A stretch of DNA of 64,000 bases. Origin: an uncultured Oscillospiraceae bacterium (GTDB taxonomy: Bacteria > Bacillota > Clostridia > Oscillospirales > Acutalibacteraceae). Each line of letters opens with the position of its first letter. Positions within the stretch are counted from its first letter, which is position 1. Location of the stretch: positions 43,162 through 107,161 of the forward strand of contig CAJUNS010000002.1 of the NCBI GenBank assembly GCA_910587995.1, given 5' to 3'. Under the pieces are notes generated by a model. It saw nothing but the letters and a program-made list of their open reading frames with translations, was not told where the DNA came from and did no database searches. Shown here in pieces: positions 24,563 to 34,057 of the stretch. The position numbers and the translations under genes are program-made.

Positions 24563-26611
24563 ATGAAGAAGAGAAGCATTGCCCTTCTGCTGGCAGTCGC
24601 GATGCTGTTCACTATGGTGCTCAGCGCCTGCGGCGGCGATTCCAACTCCAGCAGCCAGGGCAGCAGCAGCGAGGCTGGTGCCAGCAGCGCCGCTGGCAAC
24701 GAGAGTTCCAGCGAGGCTGGCGAGTCCAGCGCTGAGTCCAGCGAGGCCAGCACCGGCAACAAAGCGGCCGCTGGCATCACCACCGAGGTTGGCACCCCCC
24801 GTGAGGACACCCTGATCGTTGAGTGCCAGAGCTCCACTGACTGCGCCGGCCAGTTCAACACCTACATGACCGGCACCGGCACCGGCTTCGGCATCCATCA
24901 GCTGATGAGCGCCCACCTGTGGGAGATGCAGACCGCCCAGGGCCGTCAGTACGGCGAAGTGGTGGAGAGCGCCGAGCCCAACGAGGACTTCACCGAGTGG
25001 ACCGTAAAGATCCGCCAGGGCATCAAGTGGTCCGATGGTGAAGACCTGAACGCGGAAGATGTGGAGTTCACCTTCACCATGATTAAGGAGAACGACAACA
25101 TCGGCGCTCACTCTTACACCAACATGTACATCGACAAGGTGGAGAAGGTGGACGACTACACCGTGAAGTTCACCATGACCGAGCCCTTCCCCCGTCTGGA
25201 CCAGTGCTTTGGCATCACCGTGTGGGGCTGTGACTGGCGCATCGTGCCCCAGCACATCTACTCCACCGTGGGCGATGTGACCCAGTTTAAGGATGAGCAG
25301 CCCGTTGTGGCCGGCCCCTACACTGTGGATCAGTACGACCCGCTGGGCTCCTGGATTCTCTACAAGCTGCGCGACGACTGGCAGCAGAGCACCCTGGGCG
25401 TAGTTGGCGCGGCTGAGTTCGGCTACACCGCCGACCAGGTTCCCCCCAAGTACGTATGGTTCCGCTACCTGGGCGACTCCACCACCAAGCAGATGGCCAT
25501 GGTCAACAACGAAGTTGACATCCTGTGCGAGATGACTCTGGAAGAGCTCACCGCCATGAACGAGATGAACGACAAGATCGATGCTTGGATGAACGAGTTC
25601 CCCTATGCCAACGCGGACGACCCGGGCGCTAAGGGCATTGTGTTCAACTGCGGTCTGGGCGCTCCCTATGACAACGCCGACTTCCGCTGGGGCATCTGTC
25701 TGGCTCTGGATATCGACTCGCTGTCCGAGAACATCTTCAGCGGCGCTGGCCGTGCGGCCCCCATCCCGCTGCTGAACAACACCAACGTGATGCAGGAGCT
25801 CTACACCATCCCCATGACCGAGTGGCTGGAGAACTTCGAGCTGGATCTGGGCGATGGCACCAAGTTCAAGCCCTATGACACCGGTTATGCCGAGCGCATG
25901 GCTCAGAAGCTGGGCTATGAGGGCACCGAGGAAGAGAAGATCAACGCCTTCGGCGCCGGCTGGTGGAAGCATGACGAAGAGGCCGCCACCAAGCTGCTGA
26001 ACAAGGCTGGCCTGGAGAAGGTTGACGGCAAGTGGCAGTACGAGGGCAAGCCCTTCACCTTCGAGATGAGCTATCTGGCTGACTCCGAGTTCCAGGTAGG
26101 CCGCGGCGTGCAGGCTGCGTTTAACCAGCTGCAGGCTTTCGGCTTCGACTGCACCATTACCTCCAAGTCCTCCTCCACCTGGAGCGTGGACGACACCAAC
26201 GGCAACTACCAGATCGCTGGTTACTGGCCCTCCGGCGGTAACTACCTGAAGGACATCTACCGTCCCTTCACCGGCTTTGACAACACTCTGATTCAGCCTG
26301 TCGGTCAGAACAGCCAGGGCGGTTACGGCGGACGCTGGAACAACCAGCGCGTCACCGACATCCTCCACGAGATGGCCAACCTGAGCCCCGAGAAGGATGA
26401 GGACAAGTGCTATGAGCTGGCCACCGAGATGCTGCAGGAGTTTGTTAAGGATATGCCCGTTATCAACTTCCTGTCCGGTACCAAGTTCGTGCCCACCAAC
26501 AGCACCTACTGGCAGGGCTATCCCTGCTTCGACGATCCCTACGACGGTCCCTGGTGGTGGTGGAGCTGCTTCAAGTACATGCTCCCCAAGTTCTCTGCCG
26601 TTGAAGGATAA
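24563..26611 (+). CDS. Peptide ABC transporter substrate-binding lipoprotein
   Basis: A 682-residue family 5 extracellular solute-binding protein. The lipobox LSAC puts the lipidated cysteine at residue 23, followed by a Ser/Glu/Ala-rich flexible linker to about 65 and then the large binding domain (typical WTVKIRQGIKWSDGEDLNAEDV). It should capture oligopeptides or similar solutes at the outer membrane face and pass them to the permeases encoded next. Codon use is strongly biased and the promoter strong, so it is probably among the most abundant proteins. A partial stem-loop after the gene could lower expression of the downstream genes relative to this one. Confidence 0.93.
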   Translation: MKKRSIALLLAVAMLFTMVLSACGGDSNSSSQGSSSEAGASSAAGNESSSEAGESSAESSEASTGNKAAAGITTEVGTPREDTLIVECQSSTDCAGQFNTYMTGTGTGFGIHQLMSAHLWEMQTAQGRQYGEVVESAEPNEDFTEWTVKIRQGIKWSDGEDLNAEDVEFTFTMIKENDNIGAHSYTNMYIDKVEKVDDYTVKFTMTEPFPRLDQCFGITVWGCDWRIVPQHIYSTVGDVTQFKDEQPVVAGPYTVDQYDPLGSWILYKLRDDWQQSTLGVVGAAEFGYTADQVPPKYVWFRYLGDSTTKQMAMVNNEVDILCEMTLEELTAMNEMNDKIDAWMNEFPYANADDPGAKGIVFNCGLGAPYDNADFRWGICLALDIDSLSENIFSGAGRAAPIPLLNNTNVMQELYTIPMTEWLENFELDLGDGTKFKPYDTGYAERMAQKLGYEGTEEEKINAFGAGWWKHDEEAATKLLNKAGLEKVDGKWQYEGKPFTFEMSYLADSEFQVGRGVQAAFNQLQAFGFDCTITSKSSSTWSVDDTNGNYQIAGYWPSGGNYLKDIYRPFTGFDNTLIQPVGQNSQGGYGGRWNNQRVTDILHEMANLSPEKDEDKCYELATEMLQEFVKDMPVINFLSGTKFVPTNSTYWQGYPCFDDPYDGPWWWWSCFKYMLPKFSAVEG

Positions 26612-26661
26612 ATAAACATGGCAAAAAGCTCCTGTTTATGATCTGATGTTTGATTGAAGTT

Positions 26662-26699
26662 GGGAGACGTGAGCCAAACCGCTTGCGCCTCCCTTCTTT
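26662..26699 (+). terminator. Imperfect stem-loop after the binding-protein gene
   Basis: GGGAG, CG and AGC segments pair with GCT, CG and CTCCC around a CAAACC loop, followed by TTCTTT. It is probably a leaky terminator or a 3' end stabiliser inside the operon. Confidence 0.5.
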
Positions 26700-26784
26700 A
26701 TCATCTATCATAAGGCATTTTGCAAAGTTTTGCCCAACATATCTAAACTATAATTCACACATTGTGAGGTAAGGAAGTGTAGAA

Positions 26785-27783
26785 GTGAAATTTAAAACGT
26801 TCTTTCTGCAGCGTGTGCTTGCCTGGGCATTGACGATTTGGATCGGCGTTACCTTCATTTTCTTCATCCCGCGCATGTTCCCCTCGTCCCCAGTTGAAAG
26901 CATGATCGCGCAAATGACTTCCCGCATGGGCAACCTACAGCCCGAGCAGGTGCAGGCCCTGCAAAAGCAGCTGAGCATCCAGTTCGGCCTGGAGGGTTCT
27001 CTTTGGGAGCAGTATGTCAGCTTCCTGTGGAACGGCCTGCTGCACTTTGATTTCGGCCCCTCTCTCATGAGCTATCCCGAGCCTGTGGGCAACATCATTG
27101 GCACCTACCTGCCCTACACCCTGTTCCTGTCCCTGTTCAGCACCCTGATTGCCTGGCTTCTGGGCAACTTCATCGGCCTGCTGGCTGGCTTCCGCAAAAA
27201 CGCCCGGTCTTCCAAAATTCTGGAAGGCATCGCGATCTGCATCTATCCCATTCCCTACTTCCTGGTAGCTTTGGTGCTGCAAATCCTGTTCTGCTTTGTC
27301 TGGCGGGTCTTCCCCCTGCAGGCGAACATCAAGCTGAACGCGGACTTTGCCACCTGGTTCGGCTCCCTGGTTTGGGCCTCCATTCTGCCGGCCATCTCCC
27401 TGCTGCTGCTGGGCACCGGCTGGTGGATCATCTCCATGAAGTCTCTGGCTGGCACCACCGCTGAGGAAGACTTTGTTATGTTCGCCCGCTACCGGGGCCT
27501 GTCCGAGGCCACCATTGGCCGCAGCTATGTGCTGCGCAACTCCATTCTGACCCAGATTACCGCGCTGGCCATGAGCCTGGGCGGCGTGTTCGGCGGCTCC
27601 ATCATGACGGAGATTATCTTCGGCTATCCTGGCGTGGGCACGCTGATTCAGAACGCCATTTTGCAGGCGGACTACAACATGATTCTGGGCACCATTACCA
27701 TCTCTATTGTCGCCATTTCCACTGCCACGCTGATCGTTGACCTGGTCTATCCCTTCATCGATCCGCGCATTCGCTACAGCTAA
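26785..27783 (+). CDS. Peptide ABC transporter permease, DppB/OppB type
   Basis: 332 residues from a GTG start (AAGGAAG upstream). Six or so membrane helices, the N-terminal FKTFFLQRVLAWALTIWIGVTFIFF typical of DppB, and the EAA loop region (GTTAEEDFVMFARYRGLSE) that contacts the ATPases. It forms the membrane channel with the next protein. Confidence 0.92.
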   Translation: MKFKTFFLQRVLAWALTIWIGVTFIFFIPRMFPSSPVESMIAQMTSRMGNLQPEQVQALQKQLSIQFGLEGSLWEQYVSFLWNGLLHFDFGPSLMSYPEPVGNIIGTYLPYTLFLSLFSTLIAWLLGNFIGLLAGFRKNARSSKILEGIAICIYPIPYFLVALVLQILFCFVWRVFPLQANIKLNADFATWFGSLVWASILPAISLLLLGTGWWIISMKSLAGTTAEEDFVMFARYRGLSEATIGRSYVLRNSILTQITALAMSLGGVFGGSIMTEIIFGYPGVGTLIQNAILQADYNMILGTITISIVAISTATLIVDLVYPFIDPRIRYS

Positions 27784-27797
27784 AGGGGGGACAACAC

Positions 27798-28643
27798 ATG
27801 GCAGCTTTCAAGAAATTCTGGAAAAACTCAAATTTCCGTTTGAAATTTGGTTTGATCGTCACCATTTTCTTCTTCATCCTGGGCTTCATCGTGTACTATA
27901 TCCCCCATATCGACCCCTTCACCTTCAGTACTTACGATAAGGGCCTGGGGGCCAGCGGAGCCCATCCTCTGGGCACCACCAGCCAAGGCCAGGACGTGTT
28001 CTGGCTGCTGATTGAGGCCATTCACAACTCCCTGACCATCGGCCTGATCGTGGCCGCCATTGGCACTGTGGTAGGCGTTTTCGTAGGCCTGCTCTCCGGC
28101 TTTGCCGGCGGCGCTTTGGACCGGACGCTTATGATCATCACCGACACCTTCGTGGTCATCCCCTCCCTGCCCATTCTGATTTTGATGACCTCTCTGATGA
28201 AGGGCAGCGCCACAGTGGTTTTGATGGCCCTGACTCTGGCTATGTTCGCCTGGGCTTGGCCCAGCCGGCAGATCCGCTCCATGTCCCTGACCATTAAGGA
28301 GCGCGACTTCATCCACACCGCCCGGTTCTCCGGCGAGGGTACCGTGCAGATTGTTGTTACCGAGATTCTGCCCTATGCGCTGACCTGGTCCCTCTCCAAT
28401 TTTATGAACGCCACCCTGTCGGCCATCGGCTCCGAGTCCAGCCTGGCGGTTCTGGGCCTGTCGCCCGGCAACCTGGTGTCTCTGGGCAACATGATCAACT
28501 GGGCCCGGCAGTACAACGCCATTTTCAACAAGCAATGGCTGTGGATCGGCTCGCCCATCGTGGCCACGGTGGTTCTGTTCATCGGCCTGTTTATGCTGAT
28601 CACCGGCTACAATGACTATCTATCCATGAAGAGAGGCAGGTAA
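27798..28643 (+). CDS. Peptide ABC transporter permease, DppC/OppC type
   Basis: 281 residues, second permease. The markers are an N-terminal helix, HPLGTTSQGQDVFW, which is the standard OppC motif after the first helix, and the EAA-like loop SLTIKERDFIHTARFSGEG. Several helices follow. It starts 14 bases after the first permease gene with a GGGGGG-type site. Together they form the translocation path for peptides bound by the lipoprotein upstream. Confidence 0.92.
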   Translation: MAAFKKFWKNSNFRLKFGLIVTIFFFILGFIVYYIPHIDPFTFSTYDKGLGASGAHPLGTTSQGQDVFWLLIEAIHNSLTIGLIVAAIGTVVGVFVGLLSGFAGGALDRTLMIITDTFVVIPSLPILILMTSLMKGSATVVLMALTLAMFAWAWPSRQIRSMSLTIKERDFIHTARFSGEGTVQIVVTEILPYALTWSLSNFMNATLSAIGSESSLAVLGLSPGNLVSLGNMINWARQYNAIFNKQWLWIGSPIVATVVLFIGLFMLITGYNDYLSMKRGR

Positions 28644-28648
28644 CGATT

Positions 28649-29629
28649 ATGCTGAAAGTCGAGAATCTGTCCGCTTCTTACAAAACCATTGACGGGGATG
28701 TACATGTCATTAAAGACCTGGACTTTACAGTCCGCGACAACGAGATCTTCGGCATTGCCGGCGAGTCTGGCTGCGGCAAGACCACCCTGCTGAAGACCCT
28801 GTACGACATCATCGAGTACCCGCTGGTCATAGACCAGGGCAAGGTTGTGCTAAGCGGCGAAAAGAACGGAGCGAAGTTCTCCTACGAGACCGGGGAGATC
28901 CGCAAGACCTGGTGGAACAACATCTCCTATGTGCCCCAGGCCGCCCAAAGCGTGCTGAACCCCATTATCCGGCTGAAAAAGCAGTTTTTAGATTCCATTC
29001 CCAAAGAGGATAAGAAGAACGAGACCGAGGCTCAGACCCTGACCCGGGTGGCCAACTACCTGGAAGAGCTCAGCCTCTCTCCCGACGTGCTGGAGGCCTA
29101 CCCCTTCCAGCTTTCCGGCGGCATGCGCCAGCGGGTCATCATCGCTTTGGCTACCTTTATGGCCCCCAACCTGGTGCTGGCCGACGAGCCCACCACCGCT
29201 TTGGACGTGGTGGTGCAGCGGGGCATTTTGATGATGCTGATGCGCCTGCAAAAGCAGCTGAAGAACAGCTTGGTCATCGTCAGCCACGACATGGGCGTGC
29301 ACTACCAGATTACCGACCGCATGGCCATTATGTACTCTGGCTCCATCATCGAGCTGGGCGACACCGAGGCCATCTTTAACGACCCGGTGCATCCTTACAC
29401 CAGAATGCTGGTGGGCGCTCTGCCCCGGGTGGGCGACAAGAGCCAGAAGGTGGGCATTCCCGGGCGGCCGCCAGCGCTGAAGAATCCCCCTCCGGGATGC
29501 CGCTTCGCGCCCCGCTGCCCCCATGCCACCGACCGCTGCCGCAAGGAAGTGCCGAAGTTTACCGAGGTAAAGCCCGGCCGTTTCGCGGCCTGCCATATTC
29601 TCAACGAAGGGGGGAAGATCGATGGCTGA
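28649..29629 (+). CDS. Peptide ABC transporter ATP-binding protein, DppD/OppD type
   Basis: A 326-residue ATPase. Walker A is GESGCGKTT, the signature LSGGMRQR, Walker B NLVLADEPTTALD, and the switch histidine in IVSHDMGVH. The C-terminal cysteine cluster (CRFAPRCPHATDRC) typical of oligopeptide transporter ATPases, which can hold an iron-sulfur cluster, is present. It starts six bases after the permease and overlaps the next gene by eight bases. Confidence 0.93.
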   Translation: MLKVENLSASYKTIDGDVHVIKDLDFTVRDNEIFGIAGESGCGKTTLLKTLYDIIEYPLVIDQGKVVLSGEKNGAKFSYETGEIRKTWWNNISYVPQAAQSVLNPIIRLKKQFLDSIPKEDKKNETEAQTLTRVANYLEELSLSPDVLEAYPFQLSGGMRQRVIIALATFMAPNLVLADEPTTALDVVVQRGILMMLMRLQKQLKNSLVIVSHDMGVHYQITDRMAIMYSGSIIELGDTEAIFNDPVHPYTRMLVGALPRVGDKSQKVGIPGRPPALKNPPPGCRFAPRCPHATDRCRKEVPKFTEVKPGRFAACHILNEGGKIDG

Positions 29630-30602
29630 GAAATTGCTTGAAGTCAAAAACGTCAGTAAGATTTTCCGCATCGGCGGCATGCTCCGCGGTAAAAAGCTGG
29701 TAGCGGTGGACGATGTTACCCTGTCCATCGATGCCGACAAGCCGGTTATTCTGTCCGTGGTGGGCGAGTCCGGCTGCGGCAAGTCCACCCTGTGCAAGAT
29801 GATTCTGCGCCTGCACACGGCCGACATGGGCACCATCACCCTCAACGGCAAGGACTTCGCGGACAAGAAGAGCTACGATCCCCTCCAGTTTAAACTGGAT
29901 GTGCAGCCTATTTTCCAGAACCCCTACGAGTCCTTCTCCGCCCGCAAGGCTGTGGATACCTACCTCTTTAACACCGCCCTGCGCCTGGGCATTGCCAAAA
30001 ACAAGGACGAGGCCAACAAGCTGGTGGACGATGCCCTAAAGAGCGTGGGCATGTCGCTGGCCGTGGTGAAGGGCAAGTACCCCACCCAGTTCTCTGGCGG
30101 CGAGCTGCAGCGCGTGTCCATTGCCCGGGCCCTGATCACCCGGCCCAAGCTGATCATCGCCGACGAGCCCGTGGCGGCCATTGACGCCTCCATGAAGATG
30201 AACATCGTCAACCTGTTCAAAGAGCTGAAGGATAAGTACAAGGTATCCTTTATTTACATCACCCACGACCTTTCCACCGCCTATTATGTGTCGGATTACA
30301 TTGCCACCCTGTACCGCGGCTGCCTCATTGAGTACGGCCCGGCCAAGGAGATTATGGATAACCCGGCCCATCCCTACACCGAGCTGCTGATGAACGCGGT
30401 GCCCCGTGTAGGCGACAAGTGGAAGGAAGACCTGGTGATGCCCGAGATGGAGGATAAGGAATACTCCATCTCCTACTGCAAATTTGCGCCCCGCTGCCCC
30501 TACGCCACGGATGAGTGCCGCAAGGAGCGCCCCAAAGAGACCTTCTTAGGGCCTGAGCGCAAGGTGCTGTGCTATCATCCCCTGTATTCCAAAGAGGACT
30601 AA
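29622..30602 (+). CDS. Peptide ABC transporter ATP-binding protein, DppF/OppF type
   Basis: A 326-residue partner ATPase. Walker [10 protein letters not shown], signature FSGGELQRV, Walker [13 protein letters not shown], switch YITHDLSTA, and the C-terminal cysteine cluster ([14 protein letters not shown]). The slightly unusual Walker B continuation PVAAID (normally PVSALD) is seen in clostridial members. It completes the five-gene operon and is followed by a strong terminator. Confidence 0.93.
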   Translation: MAEKLLEVKNVSKIFRIGGMLRGKKLVAVDDVTLSIDADKPVILSVVGESGCGKSTLCKMILRLHTADMGTITLNGKDFADKKSYDPLQFKLDVQPIFQNPYESFSARKAVDTYLFNTALRLGIAKNKDEANKLVDDALKSVGMSLAVVKGKYPTQFSGGELQRVSIARALITRPKLIIADEPVAAIDASMKMNIVNLFKELKDKYKVSFIYITHDLSTAYYVSDYIATLYRGCLIEYGPAKEIMDNPAHPYTELLMNAVPRVGDKWKEDLVMPEMEDKEYSISYCKFAPRCPYATDECRKERPKETFLGPERKVLCYHPLYSKED

Positions 30603-30617
30603 AGCTTTCATCCTGAA

Positions 30618-30668
30618 ATAAAAGAAGCATCCCCCAGGCAGCTTGCTTGGGGGATGCTTCTTTTATAG
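30618..30668 (+). terminator. Strong terminator of the peptide transporter operon
   Basis: ATAAAAGAAGCATCCCCCA and its complement form a stem of about 18 bp with a TTTTAT tail. Confidence 0.9.
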
Positions 30669-30780
30669 TAAACGCGCTTGAAAATCGGTACCTAGCGCTT
30701 TTCAAGCAGAACGGCGCGGGCATGCCCGTGCCGCCAGGTTCAAAAGAGGTATCATCTCTTTTGAACTGCGTTAACTATAT
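30667..30780 (-). repeat. Interspersed repeat A, copy 3
   Basis: A full-length copy in reverse orientation. The ends TATAGTAAACGC and GCGTTAACTATA form an 11 of 12 inverted repeat; inside are three hairpins (CTTGAAAA-type, a GC-rich one, and GTTCAAAAGAG with CTCTTTTGAAC). It sits between the transporter terminator and the 3' end of the sortase gene. Confidence 0.8.
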
Positions 30781-30796
30781 AGGGCCAGTCCACAGT

Positions 30797-31849
30797 TTAC
30801 GATTCTTTCGGGGCGGGGGAGGCGGCCGGTTCGCTGTCCTCCCGAGGGCTCAGCGTGCAGGTTCCCACCACCACCCAGCGCTGGGAATAGCCCCAGCCCG
30901 TGCAGGTGGAGAGGGTGACCACATTTTCCTTGGGGCTGGGCTGGATGCCCGTATCAATGGTGGACTGCTCCAAACAGAAATCAATAAGCTTCTGCTGGGC
31001 CTTTCGCTTTTCCAGGTCCAGCTGGTAGACAATGTCCTCGATACCCACCCGGAAAGCGGCGAACACATCATAGCGGAACACGCCCTCTTTTGTGGCAATA
31101 TAGATATTCGGATGCTCTTCCCAGAAGCTTTGGTCCCGGTACCGCTCTAACTGGCCAAACATGGAGCCATCCGCCATTTGGTGGCCATAGATTAACGTGT
31201 TGAATCCGCTGAAATCCGGTTTGTTGGTATGTTCCAAAAAGATGGAGCCCACGGAGCTGCGCTCGTTTTTCCAGGTGTAGTTTAAGTAATGCTGGTTGTC
31301 TTCCGCTTGCAGGAGGGGGTAGTTTACCTCGGTGTCCGGAATGCAGATCCAGCCAATCACCTGGGGGTTTACCTTTTGCAGGGCTTCCAGGTCAATTTGG
31401 GCCAGGCTTTGGGCAAACTCGTCCACCGGCGGGGCGGGAGTCCCGGTGGGCGAGGGTGTATCTTCCGGCTCGCTGGGCTCGTCCAGGTCCTCGGACGGAG
31501 TGGACTCCGGGGCGCTGCTGGCAGGCTCTTGAGAAGAGATGGGCTCCCCATCTACGGAGGAACTGGCAGAGGCTTCTTCAGAGGGCTCTTCAGAAGCGGC
31601 GGCATTCTCTGAGGCGCTGGAGGCCGAAGCCTCGGGGGAGGAAGCTTCGGCGGCGGTGGAAGAAGCCTGGGACGGGGAAGAAGCCGCAGAGGGCTTGCGG
31701 GTGTTGGCGAAGCCGCCCAGGGCCAAAGCGGCGGCCTCGCGGTAGTCCGTAGCGCCTTTGTGGTAGTCCATCAGCTTCCAACAGGTAAAGGAGGCAGAGA
31801 GAAGGAGAACCAGGGCGAGGGCGATTATCATGATTTTTTTCTTTGACAA
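30797..31849 (-). CDS. Class B sortase with a long Ser/Ala/Glu-rich linker
   Basis: 350 residues. One N-terminal membrane helix (about 5-24) is followed by a low-complexity linker of roughly 100 residues rich in Ser, Ala, Glu and Pro, then a sortase domain: YGHQM with the histidine, TLSTC with catalytic Cys316, and SQRWVVVG with the arginine. Sortases join secreted proteins to the cell wall or to each other. The start is TTG (31849) ten bases after GGAG. A strong promoter precedes it. No sorting-signal substrate is evident in the window, and the linker is longer than usual, perhaps to span the cell wall. Confidence 0.9.
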   Translation of the reverse strand: MSKKKIMIIALALVLLLSASFTCWKLMDYHKGATDYREAAALALGGFANTRKPSAASSPSQASSTAAEASSPEASASSASENAAASEEPSEEASASSSVDGEPISSQEPASSAPESTPSEDLDEPSEPEDTPSPTGTPAPPVDEFAQSLAQIDLEALQKVNPQVIGWICIPDTEVNYPLLQAEDNQHYLNYTWKNERSSVGSIFLEHTNKPDFSGFNTLIYGHQMADGSMFGQLERYRDQSFWEEHPNIYIATKEGVFRYDVFAAFRVGIEDIVYQLDLEKRKAQQKLIDFCLEQSTIDTGIQPSPKENVVTLSTCTGWGYSQRWVVVGTCTLSPREDSEPAASPAPKES

Positions 31850-31902
31850 AACGAAACACTCCTTACAGGACTGGGATGAAAGACCAGGGTTGGTATGAAT
31901 TT

Positions 31903-31931
31903 ATAATACAACTGATTTGCCTGGCTGTCAA
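31903..31931 (-). promoter_or_regulatory. Strong promoter of the sortase gene
   Basis: On the minus strand TTGACA, 17-base spacer, TATTAT, about 50 bases before the TTG start. Confidence 0.75.
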
Positions 31932-32011
31932 GAAATTCCCAATCGGGGAGGCGGCAAAAGGCAAGGAAGCCTGAGGCCCAAGCCTCCCCGGCGCGGCTTC
32001 CTCAATTTGGG

Positions 32012-32040
32012 TGGACAAATCTTCTGGTTTCCAGTATAAT
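32012..32040 (+). promoter_or_regulatory. Promoter of uxaC
   Basis: TGGACA, 17-base spacer, TATAAT, about 35 bases before the ATG. Confidence 0.65.
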
Positions 32041-32075
32041 GGTTTCAAATCAAACATAGGATTGGAGGTCCTATT

Positions 32076-33491
32076 ATGAAACCCTTCCTTGACGGCAACT
32101 TCCTTCTGGACACGCCCGCTGCCCAGGAGCTCTACCACCAAACCGCCGCCCAAATGCCCATTTTGGACTACCATTGCCACATTGATCCCCAGGAAATCTA
32201 CCAGGACCGGCAGTTTGAAACCATCACCCAAGTCTGGCTGGGGGGCGACCATTACAAGTGGCGGCAGATGCGTTCCAACGGCGTGGAGGAGGCTTACATC
32301 ACCGGCGATGCCCCGGACCGGGAGAAGTTCCAGAAATGGGCCGAAACCCTGGACAGGGCCATCGGCAACCCCCTCTTTCATTGGAGCCACCTGGAGCTCC
32401 GGCGTTTTTTCGGCTACACCGGCGTTCTGGGCGCGGAAACCGCCCAAGAGGTCTGGGAGCTGTGCAACCAAAAGCTGCGAGAACCGGACATGTCCGTGCG
32501 GAATCTGATTCTCCGCTCTCATGTTACGCTGCTGTGCACCACCGATGACCCGGCGGACGATTTAAAGTGGCACCGGCTTCTGAAAGAGGACCGGAGCTTC
32601 CCTGTGCAGGTTCTGCCCGCATGGAGGCCGGACAAGGCCATGGGCCTGGAAAAGCCCGGCTACTTGGACTACCTGGCCCAGCTGGGGGAGGCGGCTGGCC
32701 GGAAAATCGCCAGCTTTGAGGACTGGAAAGCCGCCCTGCGCACCCGTATGGACTACTTTGCCGCCCTGGGCTGCCGCCTCTCGGACCACGGCCTGGAATA
32801 CCTGATGTACGCCCCTGCCACCGAGGAAGAGGCTGGCGCCATTTTCGCCAAGCGGCTGAAGGGCCAGACCGTCAGCCGGGAGGAGGAGCTGCGTTTTAAA
32901 ACCGCCTGCCTGCTGTTCTTAGGCGGCGAATATGCGCAGCGGGGCTGGGCCATGCAGCTCCACTTCGGGGTGATCCGGGACAACAACAGCGCCATGTTCC
33001 AGCAGGTGGGCCCAGACACCGGTTTCGACGCGATGGGCCCCTGCGCACCGGCGGAGCAGGCCCTTGGCTTGCTGAACGCCCTTTCCAGCCGCAACGCTTT
33101 GCCCAAGACCATTCTGTACAGCCTCAACCCCGGCGACGACCCGGTGATCGGGGCCATGATCGGCTGTTTCCAAGACGCCCCGGCAGTGGGCAAGGTCCAG
33201 CAGGGCGCGGCTTGGTGGTTCAACGACCACAAGGAGGGCATGCGCCGCCAGATGACCTCTCTGGCGAACCTGGGCCTTTTGGGCAACTTTTTGGGCATGC
33301 TCACCGATTCCCGCAGCTTCCTCTCCTATCCCCGCCACGAGTACTTCCGCCGGGTCTTCTGCGGCCTGATTGGGGGCTGGGTGGAGAACGGGGAGTACCC
33401 ATACAACCCAGCCAAGCTCACCCGGCTGGTCAAGGATGTGTGCTACAACAACGCGGTGCGGTACTTCGGCTTCCCCCTGGAAGAGGCCTAG
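32076..33491 (+). CDS. uxaC: Glucuronate (uronate) isomerase
   Basis: 471 residues, the usual length for UxaC, which isomerises D-glucuronate to D-fructuronate and D-galacturonate to D-tagaturonate, the first step of hexuronate breakdown. Family marks are the start MKPFLDGNFLLD, the metal-binding LDYHCHIDP, and the QLHFGVIRDNN stretch. It is alone: no uxuA, uxuB, kdgK or transporter is nearby, so the rest of the pathway must be elsewhere. GGAGG precedes the ATG. Its stop overlaps that of the convergent transporter gene. Confidence 0.93.
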   Translation: MKPFLDGNFLLDTPAAQELYHQTAAQMPILDYHCHIDPQEIYQDRQFETITQVWLGGDHYKWRQMRSNGVEEAYITGDAPDREKFQKWAETLDRAIGNPLFHWSHLELRRFFGYTGVLGAETAQEVWELCNQKLREPDMSVRNLILRSHVTLLCTTDDPADDLKWHRLLKEDRSFPVQVLPAWRPDKAMGLEKPGYLDYLAQLGEAAGRKIASFEDWKAALRTRMDYFAALGCRLSDHGLEYLMYAPATEEEAGAIFAKRLKGQTVSREEELRFKTACLLFLGGEYAQRGWAMQLHFGVIRDNNSAMFQQVGPDTGFDAMGPCAPAEQALGLLNALSSRNALPKTILYSLNPGDDPVIGAMIGCFQDAPAVGKVQQGAAWWFNDHKEGMRRQMTSLANLGLLGNFLGMLTDSRSFLSYPRHEYFRRVFCGLIGGWVENGEYPYNPAKLTRLVKDVCYNNAVRYFGFPLEEA

Positions 33492-34057
33492 GCCAGCAGG
33501 GGCGCAAGGCCGTAAATCAGTACCCCTAGCCCGGCGGACAGTAGGATTAACAAAATCGGGGAGATTTTTTTGTGCAGCAACTTTTGGCTGAACAGCAGGA
33601 CGCCCGCCAAAACCGCCGTGAGAACCAGGGCCGGTAAGTCCAAACCCTGGGGTCCGGAGAGACTGCCTACGATCATACAGGCGCCTGTGGCCAGAATAAT
33701 GCCTGTGACGCAGGGGGCCAGCCCCTTCAGCACCGCCTGAACCCCAGGGCTGTCCATTAGGCGGCGCAGCACCGTGGCGGCCAGCAGAATAACCAGAAAG
33801 GCTGGCAGCACCACCGCAAAGGTAGCCAGAGCCGCTCCCGCCAGTCCGGCCTGGGTGGCTCCTGTAAATGTGGCCAGATTAACCATAATGGGTCCAGGGG
33901 TGGACTCGCTGACCGCGATCATATAGGCCAGCTGGTCCTCGGTCATCCAGCCATAGCCCCGCACCACGTCCCGAATAAGGGGAATGGCCGCGTAGGCCCC
34001 GCCGAAGGAGAAGCAGCCCACCTTGAGAAAACCCAGAAACAGCTTGAGGTAGATCAT
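33488..34057 (-). CDS. Chromate transporter family protein, second half-size subunit
   Basis: A 189-residue membrane protein of the short-chain CHR family, with about five or six helices and the family's FLKVGCFSFGGAYAAIPLI and ESTPGPIMVNLATF motifs. Short CHR proteins come as tandem pairs that act together and are predicted to expel chromate or move related oxyanions. It overlaps its partner by four bases (ATGA). The last bases of its stop codon overlap that of uxaC on the opposite strand. Confidence 0.88.
   Translation of the reverse strand: MIYLKLFLGFLKVGCFSFGGAYAAIPLIRDVVRGYGWMTEDQLAYMIAVSESTPGPIMVNLATFTGATQAGLAGAALATFAVVLPAFLVILLAATVLRRLMDSPGVQAVLKGLAPCVTGIILATGACMIVGSLSGPQGLDLPALVLTAVLAGVLLFSQKLLHKKISPILLILLSAGLGVLIYGLAPLLA

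Noticed and set aside
24542-26368. Long minus-strand open frame opposite the peptide-binding lipoprotein gene
   Set aside because: Low-complexity mirrored composition; the plus strand has a lipobox and family motifs.
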